The notes beneath the pieces are model-generated. The model did no database searches and was not told the DNA's origin. It saw only the letters and a program-made list of their open reading frames with translations. This document shows, piece by piece, positions 43,431 to 51,983 of a stretch of 64,000 nt of DNA. Source of the DNA: Propionigenium maris DSM 9537 (GTDB lineage: Bacteria > Fusobacteriota > Fusobacteriia > Fusobacteriales > Fusobacteriaceae); the NCBI RefSeq assembly GCF_027925155.1, contig NZ_BSDY01000005.1, forward strand, positions 203,848-267,847, in the 5' to 3' direction. The translations under genes were made by a program, and so were the position numbers. Position 1 is the stretch's first letter. Each line of letters starts with the position of its first letter.

Positions 43431-44295
43431 AGAGGTAAGGGCCTATCTGAGTATGGGTTCCAATATAGGAAATAAACTCTACTACCTTATGGAGGGGCTT
43501 CTTATGATAGATGCCCTTGAGGGAGTAAAGTTAACCCAGGTGTCCTCCTTCTATGAAACGGAACCATGGGGATACACGGAGCAGGACAGCTTCTACAATA
43601 TAGCTGTAGAGGTAAAGACAACCCTTCTTCCCTTTGAGCTCCTGAGGAAACTTCAGGAGGTAGAGACAAAACTTCACAGAAGGAGAGAGTTGAGATGGGG
43701 GCCTAGAACCATAGATATAGACATTATATTTTATGATAACCTCACCCTCCATATAGAGGAACTTACCCTTCCCCATCCAAGATATCAGGAGAGAAAATTT
43801 GTGTTAGCCCCCCTCTATGAGGTATACAATAATAAGGCTGAACTTCTGAAGTATCTGAGAAGGGATAAAAGCGAGATAAAAAAGATAACTCCGAGGATCC
43901 TTGTTAGCTCATGCCTTCTAGGGGAGATGTGTACCTACAGGGGAGGAAGCAACAAAAAGGATATACTGGATGTAATAGGTAAGGTAGAATATATAAAGGT
44001 ATGTCCAGAGGTAGATGGTGGACTTACCACTCCCAGAACTCCAGCTGAAAGGCAGGGAGGGAGAGTGGTGACAGCAAATGGGGAGGATGTAACAGCTCAG
44101 TTTGTAAGAGGTGCCCAGATAGCCCTTGAAAGAGCTCAAGCCAACAATTGCAGCGTGGCTATAATGAAGGCCAAGAGTCCCTCCTGCGGAAAGGACCTCA
44201 TCTATGACGGGACCTTCAGCAGAAAGCTTGTAGAGGGCCAGGGAGTGACGGTAGAACTTCTTGAGAAAAACAATATAAAGGTAATAGCACTATAA
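43423..44295 (+). CDS. folK: folK-DUF523 fusion
   Basis: A 290-residue two-domain protein. Residues 1 to about 155 are 6-hydroxymethyl-7,8-dihydropterin pyrophosphokinase, with YLSMGSNIGNK, YNIAVEVKT, and the signature RWGPRTIDIDIIFY and LTLPHPRYQERKFVLAPL. Residues 158-290 are a complete DUF523 domain: ILVSSCLLGEMCTYRGGS, VCPEVDGGLTTPRTPAE and AIMKAKSPSCGKDLIYDGTF, with conserved cysteines that suggest a metal or sulfur role. DUF523 is usually a separate gene of unknown function. The join is in frame with no stop, frame is intact and codon use uniform, so the fusion looks real. Confidence 0.92.
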   Translation: MSREVRAYLSMGSNIGNKLYYLMEGLLMIDALEGVKLTQVSSFYETEPWGYTEQDSFYNIAVEVKTTLLPFELLRKLQEVETKLHRRRELRWGPRTIDIDIIFYDNLTLHIEELTLPHPRYQERKFVLAPLYEVYNNKAELLKYLRRDKSEIKKITPRILVSSCLLGEMCTYRGGSNKKDILDVIGKVEYIKVCPEVDGGLTTPRTPAERQGGRVVTANGEDVTAQFVRGAQIALERAQANNCSVAIMKAKSPSCGKDLIYDGTFSRKLVEGQGVTVELLEKNNIKVIAL

Positions 44296-44305
44296 GGAGG
44301 TTATT

Positions 44306-45292
44306 TTGTCTTTTGAAAAAATAATTGATAGAATAAGGGAATCCAACAGGATAGTTATACTCTCCCATGTGAATCCAGACGGAGATGCAGTGGGAGCAGG
44401 TCTTGGACTATTCTTAACCCTAAATAAGCTCAATGAGGAGCTTAAAGCAGCAGATGAAGACTATATGGAAAAGGTAGTAAGGTTTGTCCTAGAGGACAAT
44501 ATCCCGAGAAATCTAAGGTTCCTAGAGGGAAGCGAGATGATAGAAAGGGATCAGTATGTGGAGTCTAAGTATGACTTTGATCTGGCTATCTGTGTGGATG
44601 CAGCTACCGATGAGAGGCTAGGAACTACTCACAGACACCTGGAGAGAAGTAAGTTTGTTATAAACATAGATCACCACACGAGTAATACCATGTTTGGAGA
44701 TATAAACCATGTGGAGGATATATCCTCATCCTCAGAGATAATCTATAAGCTTATAAATGAGATGGGGATCGAGATTACAAGGGAGATAGGGGAAGCCCTC
44801 TATACTGGTCTTGTAAATGACACTGGAAACTTTGCCCACTCCAATGTAACCCCTAAGACCTTTGCCATGGCAGCAGACCTTATGGAGAGGGGAGTGGATA
44901 ACTCCAAGATAGTGAGGGAGTTCTTCCATAATAAAAACCTTCCAAGTTTAAAGCTTATGGGGATGGCTCTTCAGGAGATGGTATATAATTCTGAAAAGAA
45001 GTTTACATACTTTTACCTGAGCAGTGAAGCCCTAGAGGGAATTCAGGGCCTCAAGGAGGATGCAGAGGGGATCGTAAACCTCATCAACTCCTACAATGAA
45101 TCTGAGGTATCTCTCTTTATGAGGGAGGAGAAGGACGGAAGCATCAAGGGAAGTATGAGAAGCAAACACAATGTAGATGTAAATAAGATCGCCGGTATGT
45201 TTGGCGGTGGCGGCCATGTGAAGGCAGCTGGATTTACAGCGTGGGATATGACACCTGAAGAGGTAGTGGAAAAAGTTTTGAATAAATTATAA
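44306..45292 (+). CDS. nrnA: NrnA-type bifunctional nanoRNase/pAp phosphatase (DHH-DHHA1)
   Basis: Degrades 2-5 nt RNA fragments and removes the 3' phosphate of pAp. The 328-residue product has the DHH motifs HVNPDGDAVGAGLGL, CVDAATDER and the DHH triad NIDHHTSNTMFGD, then a DHHA1 domain with GSMRSKHNVDVNKIAGMFGGGGHVKAAGFT. The TTG start is preceded by AAGGAGG. It lies 10 bp after folK and 13 bp before the CsgG gene. Confidence 0.93.
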   Translation: MSFEKIIDRIRESNRIVILSHVNPDGDAVGAGLGLFLTLNKLNEELKAADEDYMEKVVRFVLEDNIPRNLRFLEGSEMIERDQYVESKYDFDLAICVDAATDERLGTTHRHLERSKFVINIDHHTSNTMFGDINHVEDISSSSEIIYKLINEMGIEITREIGEALYTGLVNDTGNFAHSNVTPKTFAMAADLMERGVDNSKIVREFFHNKNLPSLKLMGMALQEMVYNSEKKFTYFYLSSEALEGIQGLKEDAEGIVNLINSYNESEVSLFMREEKDGSIKGSMRSKHNVDVNKIAGMFGGGGHVKAAGFTAWDMTPEEVVEKVLNKL

Positions 45293-45305
45293 GGAGTGGT
45301 GTAGC

Positions 45306-46211
45306 ATGAAGAAACTATTAACTTGTTTAATGCTTGGGTTAGTTCTTGTGGGATGTGGAGGAACTACAAGCAAGGTAAGAAAGGACGATAAGATCCAGGA
45401 TCTTAGAAGATATGAGCAGGATGTAACTGTAGGACCTAAGAGAAGAATCGTTGTAAGCAAGGTAAAGAATGAGACAAGATTCGGAAATGAAAGACTGGGA
45501 AATATAGCTACAGATGTAATGCAGTCTGAGTTTTCCAAGTCAAACAGATTCGTTGTTCTTGAGAGAGCAGATCTGGATACTATTATAGAGGAAACTGAAT
45601 TTTCCAACACACTGGGACAGGGAAAGATAGCTGGTCAGCAGCAGTTCCTAGATGCTGAATATGTAATTGTGGGAGCCATAACTAAGTATGCTGTAAATAC
45701 AACTGGTAAGAGCAAGCTTATCTCTAAATCTAAGGAGCAGAGAGCGGAAGTAGCTCTTGATGTAAAGATCATCAATGTACTTACTGGAGATGTATGGGCT
45801 GAGCTTGGAGAGGGATATTCTACAGTTAAGTATGGAACTACTCTAGGTGTAGGTACAACTGGAGGATATGATGAGAGTCTTGAGCAAGAAGCCTTCAGAG
45901 CAGCAACTATCAATGCTATGGAGAATATCATAAAGAGAATAGACTCTACTCCTTGGACTGCTAAGGTTGTAAGAGCAGACACAAATAGAATCTATATCAA
46001 TGCTGGAAATCAGAGTAACCTAAAGGTAGGAACGAAGCTTGATGTATATAAGCAGGGAGAGAAGATCGAGTTTGAAGGAAAGTTCCTTGGATTTGTTGAA
46101 AACAAGGTAGGAGAAGCAAGGGTAGTGGACTACTTGGGAGAGGACGCTGCTATTGCTGAATATGACGGTGAATCATTTACTACTCCAGCTGTAGTAAAAC
46201 TAAGAAAGTAG
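45306..46211 (+). CDS. CsgG/curli-assembly family lipoprotein
   Basis: A 301-residue lipoprotein with lipobox LVLVGC (Cys near 17). The CsgG domain reads RRIVVSKVKNETRFGNERLGNIATDVMQSEFSKSNRFVVLERADLDTIIEE, then DAEYVIVGAITKYAV, EVALDVKIINVLTGDVW and EAFRAATINAMENII. CsgG proper forms a nonameric outer-membrane secretion pore, but many CsgG-domain lipoproteins act in other envelope roles. No curlin genes are nearby. The C-terminal part (about 215-301) is an extra beta domain that repeats phrases like VGTKLDVYKQG. Paired with GNA1162 just downstream. Confidence 0.87.
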   Translation: MKKLLTCLMLGLVLVGCGGTTSKVRKDDKIQDLRRYEQDVTVGPKRRIVVSKVKNETRFGNERLGNIATDVMQSEFSKSNRFVVLERADLDTIIEETEFSNTLGQGKIAGQQQFLDAEYVIVGAITKYAVNTTGKSKLISKSKEQRAEVALDVKIINVLTGDVWAELGEGYSTVKYGTTLGVGTTGGYDESLEQEAFRAATINAMENIIKRIDSTPWTAKVVRADTNRIYINAGNQSNLKVGTKLDVYKQGEKIEFEGKFLGFVENKVGEARVVDYLGEDAAIAEYDGESFTTPAVVKLRK

Positions 46212-46215
46212 GGTC

Positions 46216-47013
46216 ATGAAAAGGAGCTGGATTCTCTGGCTTCTTCTCATTCTTCTTTTTACAGGATGCAGTAGCACAAGAACCCTTTTAAAGAGCGAAA
46301 CCAATGAAGTACCGGCTAAACTGGCCGTTCTTCCTGTAGATAATTTAACCAATGATGTGGCTGGATCCCAGATTCTTCGTCAGGTGATCCAGTCCACTCT
46401 GGCAGAAAACTATAAAGGTTATGAGGTTCAGAGCTTAGAGGAAACCGATGAGCTTCTGCGAAATGTAGGGATAACCGACGGAGGACAGCTGAATGTATTC
46501 CACCCCCTGGAACTAAATGAGATTCTTGGAGTGGATGGAATCCTCTACCTCAAGTTGTCGGAACTGGAACTCCTTACCCTCCCCTTCTATCATGTGAGGA
46601 GGGTGGATCTGACCTACAGCCTCTATAACATGGGAAAACTTCTTCAGGAAAAGCCTGTTGTCGTTGTTAATCGTTTTGTGGATATACACGGAATACTGAA
46701 AACCCTGGATGACCCCGGTGAGGGGATGAACAGGGCCCTTGCAGGGATGGCTATTGGTCAGGGAGTGAGATTTGTGACGGCGGGAATAGCTGATCACGAG
46801 CTGAAACCAGAGATGTATATGGCAGCCAACGACCTCTTAAAATCCCTTCCAAGGGGAGCCTGTGAGGATGAGGGGTATGTAAACAAGGTAGAGGGCGAAC
46901 TGACAGAGCTTCGTGAAAGGGTAGAAGATGGAGACAAGATAGCTCCAGAGAAGATAGAGGAGAGGGAGAGAGTAGAGGAGGAAGTGACCGAGGGAGGAAT
47001 TATCCTTTTTTAA
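46216..47013 (+). CDS. GNA1162/DUF799-family lipoprotein
   Basis: A 265-residue lipoprotein with lipobox LLFTGC (Cys near 18). The core LAVLPVDNLTNDVAGSQILRQVIQSTLAENYKGYEVQSLEETDELLRNVGITDGGQLN is typical of the GNA1162 (DUF799) family, which follows CsgG-like genes in Neisseria and others. The C-terminal 60 residues are acidic and low complexity (E/R/V), unlike the family, so this end may be an added tail. SD is weak (AGTAGGG). Probably an outer-membrane-linked partner of the CsgG protein. Confidence 0.82.
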   Translation: MKRSWILWLLLILLFTGCSSTRTLLKSETNEVPAKLAVLPVDNLTNDVAGSQILRQVIQSTLAENYKGYEVQSLEETDELLRNVGITDGGQLNVFHPLELNEILGVDGILYLKLSELELLTLPFYHVRRVDLTYSLYNMGKLLQEKPVVVVNRFVDIHGILKTLDDPGEGMNRALAGMAIGQGVRFVTAGIADHELKPEMYMAANDLLKSLPRGACEDEGYVNKVEGELTELRERVEDGDKIAPEKIEERERVEEEVTEGGIILF

Positions 47014-47048
47014 GGGGCTACAAAATAAAATGCAAAAGGAGCTGAAGA

Positions 47049-47363
47049 ATGGACTTTGACATTGTTTTTCTAAAACCTGAAAAATTTGAAGATACAAGAA
47101 AGATAGTAGAGCACATAAAAAAGGACAGGATAGTACACATAAACATATCCAAGATGGATACCAAGGACAGACAGAGAACTCTTGACTTTGTCAGCGGAGC
47201 AGCCTATATCCAGGATGCCAGACTGATACAGCCGGGGGATGCAGTATTCTGTACAGTTCCATCTGGGAAGGATTACTTCCAGGAGGGAAGCGTGGCGGCA
47301 GAGGACAACGACCTTATCGACCTGAGATACGATGAGGAAGAGGAGATCAAGCCCCACTATTAA
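47049..47363 (+). CDS. sepF: cell division protein SepF
   Basis: A 104-residue SepF (DUF552). The core FLKPEKFEDTRKIVEHIKKDRIVHINISKMDTKDRQRTLDFVSGAAYIQDARLIQPGDAVFCTVPSG matches the FtsZ-binding fold. SepF bundles FtsZ filaments and, in Firmicutes and cyanobacteria, ties them to the membrane by an amphipathic N-terminal helix. Here that helix and long linker are very short or missing, so it is a compact core-only form. SD is AAGGAG. Confidence 0.85.
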   Translation: MDFDIVFLKPEKFEDTRKIVEHIKKDRIVHINISKMDTKDRQRTLDFVSGAAYIQDARLIQPGDAVFCTVPSGKDYFQEGSVAAEDNDLIDLRYDEEEEIKPHY

Positions 47364-47375
47364 TTAATAAGAGGA

Positions 47376-47410
47376 AAGTAGTGAATAGAGTTCACTGCTT
47401 TTTCTTTTTG
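47376..47410 (+). terminator. sepF terminator
   Basis: AGTAGTGAA / TTCACTGCT stem with TTTTTC tail. Confidence 0.85.
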
Positions 47411-47483
47411 TTGAATAAAGGATAGGGAATGAAAAAAAGTATAAATTAGATAGTAGTAGAATAACTTGAAAGAGGTGATACCT

Positions 47484-47759
47484 ATGTCTAAGAAGGGTCA
47501 TGTTACAGTACATCATATAGAGATGTACCTGTGTGAGAAGTTACCTAAGAGAAAGCTGGAAGTTCTCAAGGATAAGTTTAAGAGGGAGCTCAAGAGGGAG
47601 CAGGAGGATCTCAAGGAGTACAAGGAGAAGTTTGATGATTATGTGTATGAAGAGGAGTATAGTATATATCTAGAGAGAAATGAAAAAAATATGGAGATAT
47701 TGGAGGCACTGAAGAAGATATTTCCTGAGGATGAGGAGCTGGGAAGATTAGAGATATAG
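47484..47759 (+). CDS. small charged helical protein
   Basis: A 91-residue protein not assigned to a family. It begins MSKKGHVTVHHIEMYLCEKL and continues as a highly charged helix (K/E/R/L, about 25-88) with one Cys at residue 17. ATG at 47484 follows GAGGTGAT; the earlier in-frame start at 47466 has no SD. The gene stands alone with a terminator after it. Confidence 0.65.
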   Translation: MSKKGHVTVHHIEMYLCEKLPKRKLEVLKDKFKRELKREQEDLKEYKEKFDDYVYEEEYSIYLERNEKNMEILEALKKIFPEDEELGRLEI

Positions 47760-47774
47760 TGGTAAAGAAAAAGT

Positions 47775-47812
47775 AAGTAGAGGCCGCCTGTTGGAAGCCT
47801 CTACTTTTTTAG
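47775..47812. terminator. bidirectional terminator
   Basis: AAGTAGAGGC (47775-47784) / GCCTCTACTT (47797-47806) followed by T4 on the plus strand and a T-rich run on the minus strand. Confidence 0.85.
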
Positions 47813-47825
47813 TGTTCTATGATAT

Positions 47826-48842
47826 TTAATACTTTACTCTATCTCTGGAAATGCTTGAAGCATCTGAGCACCCTGTAAGGATCATATTTTGATACAGCTG
47901 GTTTTTAAGGGTTTCCAGGGTAAGCTTCACCCCCTCCTGTCTTCCACCTATAGATCCCCAGATAACAGGTCTTCCCACAAGAACTCCCCTTGCCCCAAGA
48001 GCGAGGTATTTAAGGACATCTCCACCCTCTCTGATACATCCGTCAGAAAGGACTGTAATCTTGTCTCCCACAGCCTCTACGATCTCCTCTAAGACCTCTA
48101 CAGGAGCTAAGGTGTTGTTCAGTACCCTTCCCCCGTGGTTGGACACTACAATGGCACTGACACCTGCCTCTACACAGGCTCTGGCTTCATCTACCGAAAG
48201 GATCCCCTTAACTATAAAGGGAAGCTCTGTAGAGGCTACCAGTTCTTTTATATCCTCTATGGACTTAGGACCTACTGGCTGACCAAATAACTTCATGGTA
48301 ACAAGACCTGCACCGTCGATATCCATCCCCACAGCTATACATCCAGCTTCTTCTGCCATCCTTATTCTCTTGATTACCTCGGAGTTCTCCCTAGGCTTAA
48401 TAATGGCTATACCACGGCCCTTGGCCTCCCTTACAGCCTTAAGGCCGTATTCGAAACACGTGGCGTCTCCAGTATCACCAATCATGGCTATAGTTCCTGC
48501 TTCTATAGATCCGTGTACCACATCTGAAGCATACTCCTCCTCGCTAACTCCCCCTCCCATATTGAACTTTGTACCGGTAATTGGAGCGGTGATTACAGGC
48601 ATGGATAAAGATTCACCAAATATAGGGAACTCTGTATTGGGATCTGTAGCTGAGTGGATAGTTTTCATTACAAGCTTTACCCTTTTGAGCTCCTCATAGG
48701 CATGTTTAAATGAGTGGGCACTACCGGCACCTCCCATTCCCGGGACCATTCCTGCACACCATACCCCGTTACACTCCCTGCAAACATTACAAAATCCCTT
48801 CATCTTTTCTCTAGCGACTTTTTTAACATCCTTTAAATCCAA
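47826..48842 (-). CDS. FMN-dependent alpha-hydroxy-acid dehydrogenase-like protein with N-terminal Cys cluster
   Basis: A 338-residue flavin enzyme of the lactate oxidase/dehydrogenase superfamily. The TIM-barrel has MPVITAPITGTKFNMG, GDTGDATCFEYGLKAV and LPFIVKGILSVDEARACVEAG. The family signature VSNHGGRVLNNTLAPVEVL contains the catalytic His, and ITVLSDGCIREGGDVLKYLALGARGVLVGRP follows. Unlike lactate oxidases the N-terminus has four cysteines (18, 21, 24 and 29: CNVCRECNGVWC), a possible iron-sulfur site. Start is TTG at 48842 with ACGGAGG. The substrate is not known. Confidence 0.85.
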   Translation of the reverse strand: MDLKDVKKVAREKMKGFCNVCRECNGVWCAGMVPGMGGAGSAHSFKHAYEELKRVKLVMKTIHSATDPNTEFPIFGESLSMPVITAPITGTKFNMGGGVSEEEYASDVVHGSIEAGTIAMIGDTGDATCFEYGLKAVREAKGRGIAIIKPRENSEVIKRIRMAEEAGCIAVGMDIDGAGLVTMKLFGQPVGPKSIEDIKELVASTELPFIVKGILSVDEARACVEAGVSAIVVSNHGGRVLNNTLAPVEVLEEIVEAVGDKITVLSDGCIREGGDVLKYLALGARGVLVGRPVIWGSIGGRQEGVKLTLETLKNQLYQNMILTGCSDASSISRDRVKY

Positions 48843-49218
48843 AACGACAACCTCCGTAAAATTAATATAGATATCAATAAAAAATCAAAATTTATTGTAA
48901 AAAAAGTGTTCAAAAAAAATATTATAGTAAACTACTCCTAAAGTCAACTAAGATGTTATTAAGATGAAAAAATAAACTTATATAGAACAAAAAAGCTCAA
49001 AAAAAGTGCAAATAATGAATAGTAGTAAAATACACATTAAATAGGAGTGTTCTAACGTTTAATATAGTTGAAATATACTAGATGATATGTTCGGAAACTG
49101 TAAAAGAGAGGGGGAAAAAGTTATTGACAAATTATGATAAATCTAGTAATCTGAAGTCACAGTTGGTATTAATTATTATATGTTTTTAGACAATCTAATC
49201 TAATTATAATAGTAGGGA
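48843..49218 (+). promoter_or_regulatory. divergent intergenic region with ptsH promoter
   Basis: A 376-base AT-rich region between the flavoprotein and ptsH. TTGACA at 49124-49129 is the best -35 for ptsH, followed by an off-consensus -10 around 49145-49150. A TATAAT at 49205-49210 lies too close to the ptsH SD to serve it well. No ORF or strong stem is seen. Confidence 0.45.
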
Positions 49219-49230
49219 GTGAATTATAAT

Positions 49231-49494
49231 ATGGCAAGCAGAACAGTAGAAATCACAAATGAAACAGGACTTCACACAAGACCAGGAAACGAGTTTGTAA
49301 CTATGGCAAAAACTTTCGAAGCAAAGGTTGAAGTTGAAAATGAATCTGGAAAGAAAGTAAAGGGAACATCTCTATTAAAGCTTCTTTCTCTAGGGATCAA
49401 AAAGGGAGCTAAAGTAACTGTACACGCAGATGGTTCAGATGCTGATGACGCAGTTGAGAAACTAGCAGACCTTTTAGCTAACTTAAGAGACTAA
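49231..49494 (+). CDS. ptsH: phosphocarrier protein HPr
   Basis: Phosphocarrier of the phosphoenolpyruvate:sugar phosphotransferase system, passing phosphate from enzyme I to sugar-specific EII. The 87-residue product has active-site His15 in GLHTRPG (Ala in the usual motif is Thr here) and the regulatory-Ser segment GTSLLKLLSLGI. Ser47 there aligns with Ser46 of B. subtilis HPr and would be the target of HprK. ATG at 49231 gives the standard HPr start; a GTG at 49219 overlaps the SD. A terminator separates it from ptsI. Confidence 0.96.
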   Translation: MASRTVEITNETGLHTRPGNEFVTMAKTFEAKVEVENESGKKVKGTSLLKLLSLGIKKGAKVTVHADGSDADDAVEKLADLLANLRD

Positions 49495-49518
49495 TTTTTT
49501 AAAGCAGTTGCACAATAG

Positions 49519-49551
49519 TTAGAAGGTACAGCGGTGCCTTCTAATTTTTTT
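49519..49551 (+). terminator. terminator between ptsH and ptsI
   Basis: TTAGAAGGTAC (49519-49529) / GTGCCTTCTAA (49533-49543), 11 bp with one G-U, and a T run. It would let HPr exceed enzyme I by partial readthrough. Confidence 0.9.
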
Positions 49552-49597
49552 AGAAAAATTCTGATTAAAAGATGAAGGAAGCAAAGGAGATTAGGTC

Positions 49598-51328
49598 ATG
49601 AGAAAATTCATTAAAGGTATAGATGCTTCTCCAGGAGTAGCTATAGGAAAGATATTCCTATATGAGGAGAAGGAGCTTGTAATCGACAAGGGCAATGTCG
49701 AGGATACAGATGCTCAGAAGAAGAGACTACTTGAGGGTAGAGAAAAAACTAAGGAGCAGTTACTTGTAATAAGAGAAACTACTGCTAAGAAGCTTGGAGA
49801 GGACAAGGCTGCAATCTTTGACGGTCACATAACTCTTCTAGAGGATGAGGATCTATTTGAAGAGGTAGAGGAGCTTATCGAGGACGATCAGATCACAGCT
49901 GAAAACGCTCTAGAGCAGGGAATAGAGGAGTACTGCGAGATGCTTGCAAACTTAGAGGACGAGTATCTGAGAGAGAGGGCTACAGATCTTAGAGATATCG
50001 CTAAGAGATGGCTTTATAATATAGCTGGTATAGAGGTGGCAGACCTTGGAAGCCTAGAGGCAAACACTGTAATCGTGGCAAAGGATCTGACTCCATCGGA
50101 TACAGCTCAGGTAAATGTAGATAATGTACTTGCATTTGTAACTGAGATCGGTGGAAAGACAGCACACTCATCTATCATGGCGAGATCGTTAGAGCTTCCA
50201 GCAGTTGTTGGAACTGGAGATGTATGTAGCCAGGTAGAGGGGGGAGAAACTGTAATCGTAGACGCTCTTACTGGAGATGTAATTGTAAACCCTACAGATA
50301 AGGAGCTAGAGGAGTATAAAGCTAAGAGAGACGCTTACCTTGCTGAGAAGGATGAGCTGAGAAAGCTTAAGGATATGGACGCTATCTCTAAGGATGGAGT
50401 ACAGGTAGGAGCATGGGCTAACATTGGTAGTCCTAACGATGTACCAGGACTTCTTAGAAATGGAGCTCAGGGAATAGGACTATACAGAACTGAATTTCTA
50501 TTCATGAACAACGACAGATTCCCAACTGAGGATGAGCAGTTTGAAGCTTATAAGTCAGTTGCTGAATCCCTTGAAGGGAAGCCAGTAACAATAAGAACTA
50601 TGGATATCGGTGGAGATAAGGCACTATCATACATGGAGCTTCCAGAGGAGGAGAATCCATTCCTAGGATGGAGAGCCCTTAGAGTTTGTCTTGACAGACC
50701 TGAGATCCTTAAGACACAGTTTAGAGCACTACTTAGAGCTTCTAACTATGGACAGATCAAGATCATGCTTCCTATGATAATTTCAGTTGAGGAAGTTAGA
50801 AAGGCTAGAGAGATCCTTGAGGAGTGTAAGGCAGAGCTAAGAGCAGCAGGAGTTGCTTTTGATGAGGACATACAGTTTGGAATCATGGTAGAGACTCCAG
50901 CTGTAGCTATGAGAGCAAGATCATTTGCTAAGGAAGTTGACTTCTTCTCAATAGGAACTAACGACCTTACTCAGTATACTCTAGCAGTAGACAGAGGAAA
51001 TGAAAATATTTCGAACCTTTATGATACATACAACCCTGGAGTACTTGCAGCTATAAAGCTTTCAATAGATGGTGCTCACGAGGGAGGAATCCCTATCTCT
51101 ATGTGTGGAGAGTTTGCAGGAGACGAGATGGCGACAGCTATACTATTTGGTATGGGACTGGACAACTTCTCAATGTCAGCAATATCAGTACCTAGAATCA
51201 AGAAGAACATCATGTCTCTAGATAAGAAGGAATGTGAAGCTCTTGTTGAGAGAGTAATGGATATGGATACTGCTGAGGAAGTTAAGGCAGAGATCAACAG
51301 ATTCAATGCTATTCACTTTGGAAAATAA
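49598..51328 (+). CDS. ptsI: PTS enzyme I (phosphoenolpyruvate-protein phosphotransferase)
   Basis: First PTS enzyme, transferring phosphate from phosphoenolpyruvate to HPr. The 576-residue product has the swivelling His domain with GGKTAHSSIMARSLELPAVVG (active His190). The PEP-binding TIM barrel shows GIGLYRTEFLFM, MDIGGDKALSYM, FGIMVETPAVAM, FSIGTNDLTQYTLAVDRGN and MCGEFAGD with the catalytic Cys. SD is AAAGGAG at proper distance. It lies 103 bp after ptsH with a terminator between. Confidence 0.97.
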   Translation: MRKFIKGIDASPGVAIGKIFLYEEKELVIDKGNVEDTDAQKKRLLEGREKTKEQLLVIRETTAKKLGEDKAAIFDGHITLLEDEDLFEEVEELIEDDQITAENALEQGIEEYCEMLANLEDEYLRERATDLRDIAKRWLYNIAGIEVADLGSLEANTVIVAKDLTPSDTAQVNVDNVLAFVTEIGGKTAHSSIMARSLELPAVVGTGDVCSQVEGGETVIVDALTGDVIVNPTDKELEEYKAKRDAYLAEKDELRKLKDMDAISKDGVQVGAWANIGSPNDVPGLLRNGAQGIGLYRTEFLFMNNDRFPTEDEQFEAYKSVAESLEGKPVTIRTMDIGGDKALSYMELPEEENPFLGWRALRVCLDRPEILKTQFRALLRASNYGQIKIMLPMIISVEEVRKAREILEECKAELRAAGVAFDEDIQFGIMVETPAVAMRARSFAKEVDFFSIGTNDLTQYTLAVDRGNENISNLYDTYNPGVLAAIKLSIDGAHEGGIPISMCGEFAGDEMATAILFGMGLDNFSMSAISVPRIKKNIMSLDKKECEALVERVMDMDTAEEVKAEINRFNAIHFGK

Positions 51329-51337
51329 TTAATAGAT

Positions 51338-51368
51338 TGGAGAGCCCTTTGGGGTTCTCTTTTTTTAT
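51338..51368 (+). terminator. ptsI terminator
   Basis: GAGAGCCC / GGGTTCTC stem with one G-U pair, then T7. Confidence 0.88.
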
Positions 51369-51373
51369 TATTA

Positions 51374-51881
51374 GGTGAAATACAGGTTTTAAAAACCTTG
51401 GAACAATTAAAAAAGTTTTTGTTTCACTCTCGACAGAGAGCGAGGAACTTTCTTACCATGATGCAAGAAAGTTCCCAAAGAAGATCTAGTCCTGCGTAAT
51501 GTCTTATAAGTAAGATATTAATATACGACCTTTGAGAGCTACAATCATAACTCTGTAAGAAAAGAATTGTGGAAAACGTTATGATAAACTTAAGCCGTTG
51601 AACGGCTTAGTAGAAATTTGGGCTATAAAGTAAAATCGACTACTTCGGACGTTTTTAGGAATTAAACAACGTTAAAAAATTTAACGTTGCGGAAAAGTAT
51701 AGCAATTATAATTACTTACTTTTCACGAGACAAGAAATAAATTTATGCTTTATATAATTTAGAGAAATACGATTGAATGGAGAGTCTTCTACACCAAAGT
51801 TTTAATGCATAAAGTTAAACTTTGAGCTAGTAGTACAAGTATTAAAAGTCTAAAAAGAGATTTATTGTTAAAAAAACAATA
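51374..51881 (+). ncRNA. multi-hairpin noncoding region, candidate structured RNA
   Basis: No frame of useful length in this 500-base stretch, but many stems. They include 51375-51380/51422-51427 enclosing 51384-51389/51393-51398; an 11-bp perfect stem 51444-51454/51465-51475; 51591-51596/51604-51609; a 10-bp perfect stem 51667-51676/51680-51689; 51692-51699/51717-51724; 51795-51802/51817-51824; and 51863-51869/51875-51881. Their number and length exceed what I expect by chance. It is not RNase P RNA, tmRNA or SRP RNA by their conserved motifs. A decayed insertion-sequence end is an alternative. Confidence 0.45.
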
Positions 51882-51983
51882 GATTAAAAGTGTTGCAGAT
51901 ACAACAGCTTCTTTGAGGAAATCAGGATATAATAGATGCATAAGAGGAATGGAGAGGTATCGTTAATTAAAAGGAGATGAAGT

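Noticed and set aside
49205..49210. TATAAT immediately before ptsH as its -10 box
   Set aside because: Transcription would start inside the ribosome-binding site, leaving almost no leader.
51370..51960. RNase P RNA or tmRNA
   Set aside because: Neither the RNase P core motifs nor the tRNA-like ends and tag frame of tmRNA could be found.
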